Part shown: piece after piece, positions 1 to 8,394 of the stretch | How positions within the stretch are numbered: the first letter of the stretch is position 1 | Layout: each line of letters opens with the position of its first letter | Source: Burkholderiales bacterium | GTDB lineage: Bacteria > Pseudomonadota > Gammaproteobacteria > Burkholderiales > Burkholderiaceae_C | Length of the DNA stretch: 35,722 nt | Direction of reading: 5' to 3' | Assembly: GCA_016195825.1 (NCBI GenBank) | Contig: JACPYV010000115.1 | Location: 1-35,722 of the forward strand | Notes under the pieces: generated by a model | The model's input: only the letters and a program-made list of their open reading frames with translations | Databases searched by the model: none | Told to the model about the DNA's origin: nothing | Position numbers and translations under genes: made by a program

Positions 1-2
1 GC

Positions 3-890
3 GCTTGGCGCATGGCCACCGCAGCGCTGGCTCACCGCGACGTGGCCGGAGCCTTCGACGCCATGGCCGAGGCCTACGTGACCCAGCAGTACGACGTGCT
101 GCCCGGCGACAAGCGGCCACGCCCTGAGGGGGTGAGCCGGCGCTTTGGCGAGATCCTGGGAGAGATCTTCCAGGGCCGCGAATCGGAAGTGCTGGCTCAC
201 CCGCGGCTGCGTCTGCACGTCGTCACCTCGCGCGGCCAGAACAAGGGCTTGGGGCTGCTGGCGCGCGAAGGCCGGCTGCGCACGCCGCTGGGCTACCTCG
301 GCGCCTTCGCGGCCAACGCCGTGTCGCGCCCGCTGCTGGGTCGCTTCCTGGAGCGCGTCGTCTTCTCCGACCCGCGCGACCGCCTCCCGCTGAAGCTGGG
401 CGACTTCACGACCCGCGAGGTTCACCTCTCGCGCGCCAACCTGCGCGGTGCACTGCTGGCCAGTTGCTCCATCCCCTTCTGGCTGCAGGCCCAGCACGAC
501 CTGCCCGGCGCGCCGCGCGGTGCCTACTGGGATGGCGGCATCACCGACTACCACCTGCACCTGGACTACCGTGCGCTGCAGGAATCGGGCTCTCCGCTGG
601 TGCTGTACCCGCACTTCCAGCGGCAGGTCGTGCCCGGCTGGCTGGACAAGGCGCTCAAGCACCGTCACCGCTCGACCGCCTTCCTCGACAACGTCGTGCT
701 GCTGAGCCCGTCGCCTGAGTGGATCGCCCAGCTGCCGGGCGCCAAGTTACCGGACCGCAACGACTTCATGGCGCTGGACGCCGACGAGCGCCGTCGCCGC
801 TGGCGCGTGGCCGTTAGCGAAAGCCAGCGACTCGCCGATGAATTCGCTGCGTTGGCCCAGCGCGACTCCATTTCCGCCTTGCCGCTTTAG
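3..890 (+). CDS. Patatin-like phospholipase, 3' part (5' end outside window)
   Basis: The reading frame is open to the left edge and reads Ala-Trp-Arg before the first ATG at 12, so the start lies upstream and the ATG at 12 is probably internal. That residue run normally follows the nucleophile elbow GxSxG of patatin-like hydrolases, which would sit just outside the window. The visible 295 residues include the other half of the catalytic dyad, the Asp of DGG in YWDGGITDYH at about residue 170 counted from the ATG at 12. The N-terminal part holds the TSRGQNKG strand typical of proteobacterial patatin-like proteins. No signal peptide can be judged. The family hydrolyses acyl ester bonds of lipids; the substrate here is unknown. 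The stop codon lies close to the thrS leader, with a possible promoter -10 across it. Confidence 0.85.
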   Translation, partial: AWRMATAALAHRDVAGAFDAMAEAYVTQQYDVLPGDKRPRPEGVSRRFGEILGEIFQGRESEVLAHPRLRLHVVTSRGQNKGLGLLAREGRLRTPLGYLGAFAANAVSRPLLGRFLERVVFSDPRDRLPLKLGDFTTREVHLSRANLRGALLASCSIPFWLQAQHDLPGAPRGAYWDGGITDYHLHLDYRALQESGSPLVLYPHFQRQVVPGWLDKALKHRHRSTAFLDNVVLLSPSPEWIAQLPGAKLPDRNDFMALDADERRRRWRVAVSESQRLADEFAALAQRDSISALPL

Positions 891-893
891 AAT
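888..893 (+). promoter_or_regulatory. Possible -10 box of the thrS leader promoter
   Basis: TAGAAT matches the sigma-70 -10 consensus at four of six positions and overlaps the stop codon of the upstream gene. No good -35 box is seen at 17 bases; the hexamer there is poor. A start near 900 would give a leader RNA of about 180 nt, a usual length for an attenuator. This is inference from position and a weak match. Confidence 0.3.
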
Positions 894-936
894 CACCGCT
901 CCCTCCCCTCACAAGAGCGAGAAAGGCACCCTGGTT

Positions 937-984
937 ATGACACCGCGAACTACGACCACCTTCACCGGCACCACCGGTATCTAG
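937..984 (+). CDS. Threonine-rich leader peptide of thrS
   Basis: The frame ATG...TAG encodes [15 protein letters not shown], 15 residues of which 8 are threonine (positions 2, 5-8, 10, 12, 13). A GAAAGG ribosome binding site lies at 921-926, 10 bases before the ATG. Such density of the cognate amino acid is the signature of leader peptides in ribosome-mediated attenuation, as in thrL of Escherichia coli. The peptide lies just before the threonyl-tRNA synthetase gene and is followed by an antiterminator candidate and a terminator. Ribosomes that stall at the Thr codons when charged tRNA-Thr is scarce would leave 988-993 free, while ribosomes reaching the stop codon would cover it. The peptide and hairpins are seen; the mechanism is inferred. 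Confidence 0.85.
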   Translation: MTPRTTTTFTGTTGI

Positions 985-1056
985 TCGGCCGCGGCTCGTC
1001 ACGCCAGTCCTTTTCGGACGTCACCAATCAAGCGCGGCAAGTGGCCGCGCTTTTTT
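985..1056 (+). promoter_or_regulatory. Transcription attenuator before thrS: antiterminator and terminator
   Basis: The terminator stem pairs AAGCGCGGC (1030-1038) with GCCGCGCTT (1044-1052) around a 5-base loop and runs into six T (1051-1056). GCCGCG at 988-993, only 3 bases past the leader stop codon, is identical to the inside of the 3' terminator arm (1044-1049) and can pair with 1033-1038 instead, giving a mutually exclusive antiterminator. A small hairpin (GTCC 1007-1010 with GGAC 1016-1019) lies between. A further hairpin inside the leader gene pairs ACCGG 964-968 with CCGGT 974-978. A ribosome at the stop codon would mask 988-993 and favour termination. Pairing is seen; the switch is inferred. 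Confidence 0.75.
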
Positions 1057-1078
1057 GTTTCTCGCTCCCGGAGCACCC

Positions 1079-2986
1079 ATGATTTCGATTCAACTCCCCG
1101 ACGGCTCCCGCCGTGAGTTCCCTGCCCCGCTGTCGGTCGGCGACGTCGCCGCCAGTATCGGCACCGGCCTGGCCAAGGCCGCACTCGGCGGCAAGGTCGA
1201 CGGCCAGGTCGTCGACCTTAGCCACGTCATCGACCACGACGTCCAGCTCGCCATCGTCACCGACAAGGACGCCGACGGCCTGGATCTGATCCGCCACTCC
1301 ACCGCCCACCTGCTGGCCTACGCGGTCAAGTCGCTCTACCCCGATGCCCAGGTCACCATCGGCCCGGTCATCGAGAACGGCTTCTATTACGACTTCGCGT
1401 ACAAGCGCCCGTTCACGCCCGACGACCTGGCCGCCATCGAGGCGAAGATGACCGAGCTCGCCCGCAAGGACGAGAAGGTCCAGCGCCGTGTGCTGCCGCG
1501 CGACGAGGCCGTGGCCCACTTCAAGGCCATGGGCGAGGCCTACAAGGCCGAGATCATCGAGAGCATCCCGGCCGACCAGGACGTTTCGCTGTATGCCGAA
1601 GGCGCCTTCGAAGACCTCTGCCGCGGCCCGCACGTGCCCAGCACGGGCAGGCTCAAGCACTTCAAGCTGATGAAGGTGGCCGGCGCCTACTGGCGCGGCG
1701 ACCACCGCAACGAGATGCTGCAACGCATCTACGGCACGGCCTGGGCCAGCAAGGACGACTTGCAGAAGTACCTGACGATGCTGGAGGAGGCCGAGAAGCG
1801 CGACCACCGCCGTCTTGGCCGCGAACTGGATCTCTTCCACATCGACGAGCATGCCCCCGGCGTGGTCTTCTGGCACCCCAAGGGCTGGACGGTCTGGCAG
1901 GAGGTGGAGCAGTACATGCGCCGTGTCTACCGCGACAACGGCTACCAGGAGGTCAAAGGCCCGCAACTGCTGGACAAGACGTTGTGGGAGGCCACGGGTC
2001 ACTGGGACAAGTACCGCGACAACATGTTCACGACCGAATCGGAGAAGCGCGACTACGCGCTCAAGCCGATGAACTGTCCCGGTCACATTCTGATCTTCAA
2101 GCACGGCGTCAAGAGCTACCGCGACCTGCCGCTGCGCTTCGGCGAGTTCGGCCAGTGCCACCGCAACGAGCCCACCGGCGGCCTGCACGGCATCATGCGT
2201 GTGCGCGGCTTCACGCAGGACGATGGCCACATCTTCTGCACTGAGGATCAGATCCTGCCCGAGTGCGTCGCCTACACGGCGCTGCTGCAAAAGGTCTACG
2301 CCGACTTCGGCTTCACGGACATCATCTACAAGGTCGCAACGCGCCCGGACGCGCGCATCGGCTCGGACGAGGTCTGGGACAAGGCCGAGCATGCGCTGAT
2401 GGAATCGCTGCGCGCCTCGGGCGTGGACTTCATCATCTCCCCCGGTGACGGCGCCTTCTACGGTCCCAAGATCGAATACACGCTGAAGGACGCGCTGGGC
2501 CGCCAGTGGCAGTGCGGCACCATGCAGGTCGATTTCTCCATGCCGGGCCGCCTGGGGGCCGAGTTCGTCGACGAGGACGGCCAGCACAAGACGCCCGTCA
2601 TGCTGCACCGCGCCATCGTCGGCAGCCTAGAGCGTTTCATCGGCATCCTGATCGAACAGCACGCCGGCGCGCTGCCCACTTGGCTGGCGCCAACGCAGGT
2701 CGTCGTGGCCAATATCACCGATGCACAGGCCGATTACGTGGCGGAAATTGTGAAATCGCTGCAAAAACAAGGGCTTAGGGCCTCGGCGGATTTGCGCAAT
2801 GAGAAGATCACCTATAAAATCCGCCAGCATTCCATGCAAAAGCTGCCGTACATCCTTGTCGTAGGTGACAAGGAAAAGGCGAATGGCAGCGTTGCGGTAC
2901 GCGCCCGTGGCAACCAGGATCTCGGCGTGATGCCCCTGCAGGACTTCCTCAACCGGATCTCCGCAGACATCACCAACAAGGTCTGA
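1079..2986 (+). CDS. thrS: Threonyl-tRNA synthetase
   Basis: The 635-residue protein charges tRNA-Thr with threonine in the cytoplasm. The length is close to the 642 residues of the E. coli enzyme. Order: TGS domain (about 1-62); editing domain with the HxxxH pair H73/H77; class II catalytic core (about 240-535) with a zinc-binding Cys in NCPGH (C333), motif 2 around CHRNEP with FTQDDGHIF, and motif 3 at [11 protein letters not shown]; then the anticodon-binding domain. The start at 1079 is chosen because GGAG lies at 1070-1073 and [10 protein letters not shown] is the usual N-terminus; an in-frame ATG at 1055 would place the start inside the terminator T-run. It is the first gene of the translation operon and lies behind a Thr leader-peptide attenuator. 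The 3' part of the gene (about 2740-2850) is richer in A/T than the rest. Confidence 0.98.
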   Translation: MISIQLPDGSRREFPAPLSVGDVAASIGTGLAKAALGGKVDGQVVDLSHVIDHDVQLAIVTDKDADGLDLIRHSTAHLLAYAVKSLYPDAQVTIGPVIENGFYYDFAYKRPFTPDDLAAIEAKMTELARKDEKVQRRVLPRDEAVAHFKAMGEAYKAEIIESIPADQDVSLYAEGAFEDLCRGPHVPSTGRLKHFKLMKVAGAYWRGDHRNEMLQRIYGTAWASKDDLQKYLTMLEEAEKRDHRRLGRELDLFHIDEHAPGVVFWHPKGWTVWQEVEQYMRRVYRDNGYQEVKGPQLLDKTLWEATGHWDKYRDNMFTTESEKRDYALKPMNCPGHILIFKHGVKSYRDLPLRFGEFGQCHRNEPTGGLHGIMRVRGFTQDDGHIFCTEDQILPECVAYTALLQKVYADFGFTDIIYKVATRPDARIGSDEVWDKAEHALMESLRASGVDFIISPGDGAFYGPKIEYTLKDALGRQWQCGTMQVDFSMPGRLGAEFVDEDGQHKTPVMLHRAIVGSLERFIGILIEQHAGALPTWLAPTQVVVANITDAQADYVAEIVKSLQKQGLRASADLRNEKITYKIRQHSMQKLPYILVVGDKEKANGSVAVRARGNQDLGVMPLQDFLNRISADITNKV

Positions 2987-3040
2987 AACGCCTGCCGGGC
3001 GCGATTTGTTTTGTTTGGGCCCCTCGCCTTGGGGCTCTTT

Positions 3041-3057
3041 GAAAGGTCTACACCATC
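3041..3057 (+). promoter_or_regulatory. infC ribosome binding site and ATC start codon
   Basis: GAAAGG at 3041-3046 is followed 8 bases later by ATC (3055-3057), then GCT ACG. No ATG or GTG lies at a position giving a full-length N-terminus; the first in-frame ATG (3118) would remove about 21 residues. A rare AUU/AUC/AUA start is the basis of IF-3 autoregulation in E. coli, since IF-3 discriminates against such codons. A weak hairpin, GCCCC 3019-3023 with GGGGC 3031-3035, lies just upstream. Confidence 0.75.
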
Positions 3058-3600
3058 GCTACGTTTGCCGACCGTCGTGCGATTCCGGAGCGCAAGCACC
3101 GGTTGAACCGCGAAATCATGGCTCCCGAAGTCCGTCTGAACGGCCCCGAGAACGAACCCATCGGCGTCGTCAGCATCCAGGAAGCCCTGCGTATGGCGGG
3201 CGACATGGATGTGGACCTGGTCGAGATCTCTGCCACCGCCAATCCGCCGGTCTGCCGGCTGATGGACTATGGCAAGTTCAAGTACCAGGAGCAAAAGCGC
3301 GCTGCCGAAGCCAAGGCCAAGCAGAAGATCATCGAGATCAAGGAAGTCAAGTTCCGCCCGGGCACGGACGAAGGCGACTACCAGATCAAGATGCGCAATC
3401 TGCGTCGCTTCATCGCCGAAGACGGCGACAAGGGCAAGGTCACGCTGCGCTACCGGGGTCGTGAAATCACGCACCAGGATATCGGCATGCGCCTGCTGGA
3501 GCGGATTCGCGACGAACTGGCCGACGTGGCGATCGTCGAGAACATGCCAAAGCTCGAAGGTCGGCAGATGATCATGGTCCTGGCGCCCAAAAAGCGCTGA
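3055..3600 (+). CDS. infC: Translation initiation factor IF-3 (ATC start)
   Basis: The 181-residue product binds the 30S subunit, prevents early joining of 50S and proofreads the start codon and initiator tRNA. The N-domain includes LNREI..EVRLNG and DLVEIS, followed by [12 protein letters not shown] at the linker. The C-domain carries [17 protein letters not shown] sequence (here [13 protein letters not shown]) and ends in [13 protein letters not shown]; the whole aligns end to end with the 180-residue E. coli protein. The start is taken as ATC at 3055, read as Met. The 68-base gap from thrS carries a small hairpin. The position after thrS and before rpmI-rplT is the standard proteobacterial order. 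Confidence 0.96.
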   Translation: MATFADRRAIPERKHRLNREIMAPEVRLNGPENEPIGVVSIQEALRMAGDMDVDLVEISATANPPVCRLMDYGKFKYQEQKRAAEAKAKQKIIEIKEVKFRPGTDEGDYQIKMRNLRRFIAEDGDKGKVTLRYRGREITHQDIGMRLLERIRDELADVAIVENMPKLEGRQMIMVLAPKKR

Positions 3601-3615
3601 GACCCACGAAGTTTT

Positions 3616-3643
3616 AACCCGCCGGTTTGGTCGCCGACGGGTT
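3616..3643 (+). promoter_or_regulatory. Hairpin in the infC-rpmI spacer, possible r-protein control site
   Basis: AACCCG (3616-3621) pairs with CGGGTT (3638-3643) in the 120-base infC-rpmI spacer. It lacks a T-run, so it is not a simple terminator. In E. coli, L20 represses rpmI-rplT through structured RNA in this spacer; whether this hairpin plays that part cannot be told from sequence alone. Confidence 0.3.
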
Positions 3644-3720
3644 CATTAGTCTCCTGAGGCCAACAAGTGTGTCGGGCTCACCGGCACCGCCCCAGGGACG
3701 CATTTAGAAGGAGCATTCAC

Positions 3721-3924
3721 ATGCCCAAAATGAAGACCAAGAGCAGCGCGAAAAAGCGTTTTCGCGTTCGTCCGGGTGGCACCGTCAAGCGCGGTCAGGC
3801 GTTCAAGCGCCACATCCTGACCAAGAAGACCACGAAGAACAAGCGTCAGCTCCGCGGCGCCGTCACCGTGCACGAAACCAACATGGGTCACATCGCTCAG
3901 ATGCTGCCCTTTGCTGGCCTGTAA
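3721..3924 (+). CDS. rpmI: 50S ribosomal protein L35
   Basis: The 67-residue basic protein is a component of the large ribosomal subunit. It begins [20 protein letters not shown] and ends [11 protein letters not shown], with the usual K/R-rich content and family length (about 65). A strong AAGGAG ribosome binding site lies at 3708-3713, 7 bases before the ATG, which fixes the start. It lies 120 bases after infC and 26 bases before rplT, and is probably co-transcribed and translationally linked with rplT as in other proteobacteria. Confidence 0.97.
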   Translation: MPKMKTKSSAKKRFRVRPGGTVKRGQAFKRHILTKKTTKNKRQLRGAVTVHETNMGHIAQMLPFAGL

Positions 3925-3950
3925 TTCATCACTGACTCAAGGAGAAACAC

Positions 3951-4307
3951 ATGCCTCGCGTCAAACGTGGTGTAACCGCTCGTGCCCGTCACAAGAAGGT
4001 CTTGGCTCTGGCCAAGGGCTTCCGGGGTCGTCGTAAGAACGTCTTCCGCATCGCCAAGCAGGCGGTGATGAAGGCGGGCCAATACGCCTACCGTGACCGT
4101 CGTACCAAGAAGCGCGTCTTCCGCCAGCTCTGGATCGCCCGTATCAACGCAGCTTCGCGTGGTCTGGGTCTGTCCTACAGCAAGTTCGTGGCAGGTCTGA
4201 AGAAGGCCCAGATCGAGATCGACCGCAAGGTCCTCGCCGATCTGGCCGTCAACGACCCGGCTGGCTTTGCCAGCATCTTCGCCAAGGTGAAGGCCGCGCT
4301 CGCCTGA
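3951..4307 (+). CDS. rplT: 50S ribosomal protein L20
   Basis: The 118-residue protein binds 23S rRNA early in 50S assembly and, in E. coli, represses its own operon. The sequence opens [18 protein letters not shown] and contains the conserved [19 protein letters not shown] and [23 protein letters not shown] blocks; the length matches the family exactly. AAGGAG at 3939-3944 lies 6 bases before the ATG. The gene is followed by a strong terminator, which separates it in part from pheST. Confidence 0.98.
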   Translation: MPRVKRGVTARARHKKVLALAKGFRGRRKNVFRIAKQAVMKAGQYAYRDRRTKKRVFRQLWIARINAASRGLGLSYSKFVAGLKKAQIEIDRKVLADLAVNDPAGFASIFAKVKAALA

Positions 4308-4348
4308 TTGCGACCCGCTCCGGCTCACGTCGGAGCCCGCACTTTTGC

Positions 4349-4378
4349 AGGGCCGGCCCTTATGGGTCGGCCCTTTTT
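4349..4378 (+). terminator. Rho-independent terminator after rplT
   Basis: AGGGCCGGCCC (4349-4359) pairs with GGGTCGGCCCT (4364-4374) around TTAT, with one G-T pair, and runs into T at 4374-4378. A second hairpin, GCTCCG 4317-4322 with CGGAGC 4331-4336, lies just upstream. pheST is then served by read-through or by its own promoter, which I cannot place with confidence. Confidence 0.85.
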
Positions 4379-4389
4379 CATTTGCAAAT

Positions 4390-4464
4390 GCAACCACAGA
4401 GGCACCAAGGCACAGCGGACGCTCTCTGCTGATTTCCTCTGTGACTCGGTGCCTCTGTGGTTGC
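4390..4464 (+). repeat. 75-bp imperfect palindrome between rplT and pheS
   Basis: A perfect 17-base arm at 4390-4406 (GCAACCACAGAGGCACC) is the reverse complement of 4448-4464. The inner part also pairs imperfectly (around CACAG 4411-4415 and CTGTG 4439-4443), so the whole stretch can fold into one long hairpin. Sequences of the CCACAGAGGCAC type are familiar to me as dispersed intergenic repeats in Burkholderiales, and their translation gives the well-known NHRGTKAQR-like junk peptide. No second copy is seen in this window. It sits where E. coli has the pheM leader. Confidence 0.7.
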
Positions 4465-4486
4465 GTTTTGTCGTCTCAACCGACCC

Positions 4487-5530
4487 ATGACTGATCTCGA
4501 AAATCTGCTGCAGGCGGCCCAGGCCGACTTTGCCGCCGCTCCGACGCCCGCCGAATTGGAGAACGCCAAGGCCCGGTTCCTCGGCAAGTCCGGCCGCGTG
4601 ACCGAACTGATGAAGGGCCTGGGCGCCCTCAGCATCGAGGAGAAGAAGACCCGCGGCGCCGAGATCAACCAGCTCAAGGTCGGCATCGAAGCCGCCCTGA
4701 CCGCCCGCCGCGACGCGCTGGCCGCCGCCGAGCTGGAGAAGCAGCTCAAGGCCGAGGCGCTGGACGTCACCCTGCCCGGCCGCAGTCGCGGCACCGGTGG
4801 CCTGCACCCAATCACGCGGGCGATGGAGCGCATCGAGGCCATCTTCGGCTCCATGGGTTTTGACGTGGCCGACGGCCCCGAGATCGAGACCGACTGGTAC
4901 AGCTTCTCGGCGCTGAACAACCCCGAGAACCACCCTGCTCGCTCCATGCAGGACACGTTCTACGTCGATATGAAGGACGAGAACGGGTCGTGGCTGAACC
5001 TGCGCCCGCACACCAGCCCGATGCAGATCCGCTACGCGCAGGCCCACGCCAAGCGCTACGCCGGTCAGGAGACCATGCCCGAGATCCGCGTCATCGCGCC
5101 GGGCCGCACCTACCGCGTCGACAGCGACGCGACCCACTCGCCGATGTTCCACCAGGTGGAAGGCCTGTGGGTGGGCGAGAACATCTCGTTCAAGGACCTG
5201 AAGGCGGTCTACCTGAACTTCATCACCGCCTTCTTCGAGACCGACCAGCTGCAGCTGCGCTTCCGCCCCAGCTACTTCCCGTTCACGGAACCCAGCGCCG
5301 AGATCGACATCATGTTCGAGAGCGGTCCGCTGAAGGGCCGCTGGCTGGAAGTCTCCGGCTCCGGCCAGGTGCATCCGCAGGTCATCCGCAACATGGGCCT
5401 GGACCCCGAGCGCTACATCGGCTTCGCCTTCGGCTCCGGCATCGACCGCCTCGCGATGCTGCGCTACGGCGTCAACGACCTGCGCGCCTTCTTCGACGGC
5501 GACCTCCGTTTCCTCTCGCAGTTCAAGTAA
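4487..5530 (+). CDS. pheS: Phenylalanyl-tRNA synthetase alpha subunit
   Basis: The 347-residue catalytic subunit of the alpha2-beta2 enzyme activates Phe and transfers it to tRNA-Phe. It has an N-terminal coiled-coil tRNA-binding arm (about 1-90), then the class II core with [11 protein letters not shown], the FHQVEGLWV motif, [20 protein letters not shown] and motif 3 [18 protein letters not shown], ending FLSQFK. The start MTDLENLL at 4487 is preferred over the upstream in-frame ATG at 4457, which lies inside the palindromic repeat; no strong Shine-Dalgarno is visible. pheT follows after 12 bases. Confidence 0.97.
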   Translation: MTDLENLLQAAQADFAAAPTPAELENAKARFLGKSGRVTELMKGLGALSIEEKKTRGAEINQLKVGIEAALTARRDALAAAELEKQLKAEALDVTLPGRSRGTGGLHPITRAMERIEAIFGSMGFDVADGPEIETDWYSFSALNNPENHPARSMQDTFYVDMKDENGSWLNLRPHTSPMQIRYAQAHAKRYAGQETMPEIRVIAPGRTYRVDSDATHSPMFHQVEGLWVGENISFKDLKAVYLNFITAFFETDQLQLRFRPSYFPFTEPSAEIDIMFESGPLKGRWLEVSGSGQVHPQVIRNMGLDPERYIGFAFGSGIDRLAMLRYGVNDLRAFFDGDLRFLSQFK

Positions 5531-5542
5531 TTCAGAAGAGCT

Positions 5543-7972
5543 ATGCAATTCCCCGAGTCCTGGCTGCGCGAGTTCTGCAATCCGCCGCTGTCCACTGAAA
5601 AACTGGCCGAACTGCTGACCATGTCCGGCATGGAGGTGGAAGAGCTGCGCCCGGTCGCGCCGCCCTTCCACGGCATCGTCGTCGCCGAGATCCTCGAAGC
5701 CGAGCAGCACCCGAACGCCGACAAGCTGCGTGTCTGCAAGGTCAACGCCGGTGGCGCCGAACCGCTGCAGATCGTCTGCGGCGCTCCCAACGCCCGCGTG
5801 GGCATCAAGGTGCCGCTGGCCACCGTGGGCGCTGAATTGCCCACCGACGACGTGGCCAAGCCCTTCAAGATCGGTGTCGGCAAGCTGCGCGGCGTCGAGA
5901 GCTTCGGCATGCTGTGCTCGGCCCGCGAACTCAAGCTCAGCGAAGACCATGGCGGCCTGCTGGAGCTGGCTGCCGATGCCGTCATCGGCGAGGACATCCG
6001 CAAGCACCTGAGCCTCGACGACACGCTGTTCACGCTGAAGCTCACGCCTAACCTTGGCCATGGTCTGAGCGTGTTCGGCATCGCCCGCGAAGTGGCTGCG
6101 CTGACCGGCGCGCCGCTGTTGAAAGCCGAGTTCCCGGCTGTGAAGCCGACGCTGGACGACAAGCTGCCCGTGCGCGTCGAAGCCACCGACCTGTGCGGCC
6201 GTTTTTCGGGGCGCATCGTCAAGGGCATCGACACCAAGGCGCAGACGCCGGCATGGATGGTGCAACGCCTGGAACGCTGCGGCCAGCGTTCCGTGACCGC
6301 GCTCGTGGACATCTCGAACTACGTGATGTTCGAGTATGGCCGCCCGTCGCACATCTTCGACCTGGACAAGATCAGTGGCGAGCTGGTCGTGCGCTGGGGC
6401 AAGGCGGGCGAGCAGCTCAAGCTGCTGAACGGCAACACCATCACCGTCGACGACAAGGTCGGCGTCATTGCCGATGCGCGCGAAGTCGAGTCACTCGCCG
6501 GCATCATGGGTGGCGACCACACCGCCGTGTCCGACGACACGCGCAACGTCTACGTCGAGGCCGCCTTCTGGTGGCCCGAGGCCGTCATGGGCCGCGGCCG
6601 TCGCTACAACTTCTCGACCGACGCCGGCCACCGCTTCGAGCGCGGTGTCGATGCTTCGCAGACCGTCGAGCACATCGAGCGCATCACGCAGCTCATCATC
6701 GACATCTGCGGCACAGCAGACACGCGCGTCGGCCCGATGGACGACCAGTCGCCCCACCTGCCGGTGCGCAAGCCCGTAGCACTGCGCGTCGCGCGTGCCG
6801 CCAAGGTCATCGGCATGCCGCTGACGCAGGCGCAATGCGAAGGCGTGTTCACGCGCCTGGGCCTGCCCTTCAGCTCGGCGAACGGCGTCATCACGGTCAC
6901 CCCGCCGAGCTGGCGCTTCGACCTTCTGATCGAGGAAGACCTGATCGAGGAAGTCATCCGCGTGCTGGGCTACCCGACGCTGCCGTCTACCGCGCCGCTG
7001 GCGCCCATCGTCGGCCGCACAGGCTCGGAATCGCGCCAGTCCACGCACGCGCTGCGTCGCGCCGTCGCCGCGCGCGACTACTTCGAGACCATCAACTTCA
7101 GCTTCGTCGAGGAACGCTGGGAGCGCGAGCTGGCCGGTGTCACCGACCCGATCAAGCTGCTGAATCCCATCGCCGCGCCGCTGTCGGTGATGCGCACCAG
7201 CCTGATCGGCAGCCTCGTGCAGGTGCTGCGCCACAACCAGGCGCGCCGTGCGACGCGCGTTCGCGTGTTCGAGCTGGGCCGCGTTTTCAAGCGCGACGCC
7301 GGCGTGGCCAACGGCCCGCTGGCGGTTGCCGGCATTGAGCAACCACTGCGCCTGGGTGGCCTGGCTTGGGGCCCGGCCGATCAGCCGCAATGGAGCCAGC
7401 GCGACCGCGCCGTCGATTTCTTCGACGTGAAAGGTGACCTGGAAGCCTTGTTCGCGCCGCAGGCACTGGCCTTTGAAGCGGCCGAGCACCCTGCCCTGCA
7501 CCCGGGCCGCAGCGCAAGCGTGAAGCTGAACGGCGCCGCCATCGGCGTGGTCGGTGAACTGCATCCGCGCTGGCGCCAGGGCTACGAGGTCAGCGGCAGC
7601 GCGCCCATCGTCTTCGAGCTGAACCTCGACGCGGCCCTGCTGCGCACGCTGCCGCAAGGCCAGCCGCTGCCGCGCCAGCAGGCCGTGCAGCGCGACCTGG
7701 CGCTGGTCGTCAAGGACAGCACGCCCCACGACACGCTGATGGCCGCCATCACCGCCGCCGGCGGCGCGCTGCTGCGCTCGGCCAAGCTCTTCGATGTCTT
7801 CAAGCCGGCCGCTGGCAGCAGCACCGATCTGCAAGCCGACGAGCGGTCCTTGGCCGTGCGCCTGGAACTGCTCGACGACGACGCCACGCTGACCGACGAG
7901 CGCATCGACGCAGCCGTGGCGGCGATCGTCGCCGCCACCACGACACAACTCGGCGCGCGTCTGCGCAGCTGA
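5543..7972 (+). CDS. pheT: Phenylalanyl-tRNA synthetase beta subunit
   Basis: The 809-residue subunit partners with PheS for tRNA binding and editing of mischarged Tyr-tRNA. Domains in order: EMAP-like tRNA-binding fold (about 39-150, with HPNADKLRVCKV), B3/B4 editing module (about 210-380), B5 DNA-binding-like domain (about 405-475), the catalytic-like core, and the C-terminal ferredoxin-like anticodon-binding domain beginning near PRQQAVQRDLALVV. The length is typical (E. coli 795). The ATG at 5543 opens MQFPESWLREF, the conserved N-terminus. ihfA follows 18 bases on. Confidence 0.97.
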   Translation: MQFPESWLREFCNPPLSTEKLAELLTMSGMEVEELRPVAPPFHGIVVAEILEAEQHPNADKLRVCKVNAGGAEPLQIVCGAPNARVGIKVPLATVGAELPTDDVAKPFKIGVGKLRGVESFGMLCSARELKLSEDHGGLLELAADAVIGEDIRKHLSLDDTLFTLKLTPNLGHGLSVFGIAREVAALTGAPLLKAEFPAVKPTLDDKLPVRVEATDLCGRFSGRIVKGIDTKAQTPAWMVQRLERCGQRSVTALVDISNYVMFEYGRPSHIFDLDKISGELVVRWGKAGEQLKLLNGNTITVDDKVGVIADAREVESLAGIMGGDHTAVSDDTRNVYVEAAFWWPEAVMGRGRRYNFSTDAGHRFERGVDASQTVEHIERITQLIIDICGTADTRVGPMDDQSPHLPVRKPVALRVARAAKVIGMPLTQAQCEGVFTRLGLPFSSANGVITVTPPSWRFDLLIEEDLIEEVIRVLGYPTLPSTAPLAPIVGRTGSESRQSTHALRRAVAARDYFETINFSFVEERWERELAGVTDPIKLLNPIAAPLSVMRTSLIGSLVQVLRHNQARRATRVRVFELGRVFKRDAGVANGPLAVAGIEQPLRLGGLAWGPADQPQWSQRDRAVDFFDVKGDLEALFAPQALAFEAAEHPALHPGRSASVKLNGAAIGVVGELHPRWRQGYEVSGSAPIVFELNLDAALLRTLPQGQPLPRQQAVQRDLALVVKDSTPHDTLMAAITAAGGALLRSAKLFDVFKPAAGSSTDLQADERSLAVRLELLDDDATLTDERIDAAVAAIVAATTTQLGARLRS

Positions 7973-7990
7973 GCCAGGAGGAAGACCGGA

Positions 7991-8359
7991 ATGGACGCGA
8001 ACGACGCCAAGAAAGAAGCCGCTGCCGTCGTCATCGGCAGTCTGGAGACGCCCACGCTGACCAAGGCTGAGCTGGCCGAACTGCTGTTCGACAAGCTGGG
8101 CCTGAACAAGCGCGAGTCCAAGGACATGGTCGAGGCCTTCTTCGACATCCTGCACGACAGCCTCGTCAAGGGTCAGGACGTGAAGCTCTCGGGCTTCGGC
8201 AACTTCAACATCCGCCGCAAGGCGCCGCGCCCGGGACGCAACCCGCGCACCGGGGAGTCCATCCCTATCAAGGCGCGCAACGTCGTGACTTTTCACGCCA
8301 GCCACAAACTCAAGGGGCAGGTGCAAGGCGATACGCCTGCGGGGGAAGACTTCGAGTAG
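7991..8359 (+). CDS. ihfA: Integration host factor alpha subunit
   Basis: The 122-residue protein forms the DNA-bending IHF heterodimer with IhfB, used in transcription, replication and site-specific recombination. The HU/IHF core runs from about residue 22 ([19 protein letters not shown]) and has the [20 protein letters not shown] arm with the intercalating proline and [13 protein letters not shown]. It has about 20 extra N-terminal residues compared with the 99-residue E. coli protein, as often in betaproteobacteria. AGGAGG at 7978-7983, just after the pheT stop codon, is close to the ATG at 7991. Order pheST-ihfA is conserved. Confidence 0.95.
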   Translation: MDANDAKKEAAAVVIGSLETPTLTKAELAELLFDKLGLNKRESKDMVEAFFDILHDSLVKGQDVKLSGFGNFNIRRKAPRPGRNPRTGESIPIKARNVVTFHASHKLKGQVQGDTPAGEDFE

Positions 8360-8394
8360 AGTCTCCCCTCCCCTCGCGAACTTGTTGATTTGCA

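Noticed and set aside
1028..2608. 526-residue open frame antisense to thrS
   Set aside because: Shadow of a high-GC gene; sequence is Val/Leu/Asp/Gly-rich without recognisable domains, and it ignores the leader and thrS signals.
3019..3035. Terminator between thrS and infC
   Set aside because: Only a 5-base stem and a broken T stretch (TCTTT); too weak to call.
4362..4490. Possible Phe leader peptide before pheS (starts in the terminator loop and overlaps the pheS start by ATGA)
   Set aside because: Only four Phe in 42 codons, most of it lies in the palindromic repeat, and no attenuator terminator follows it.
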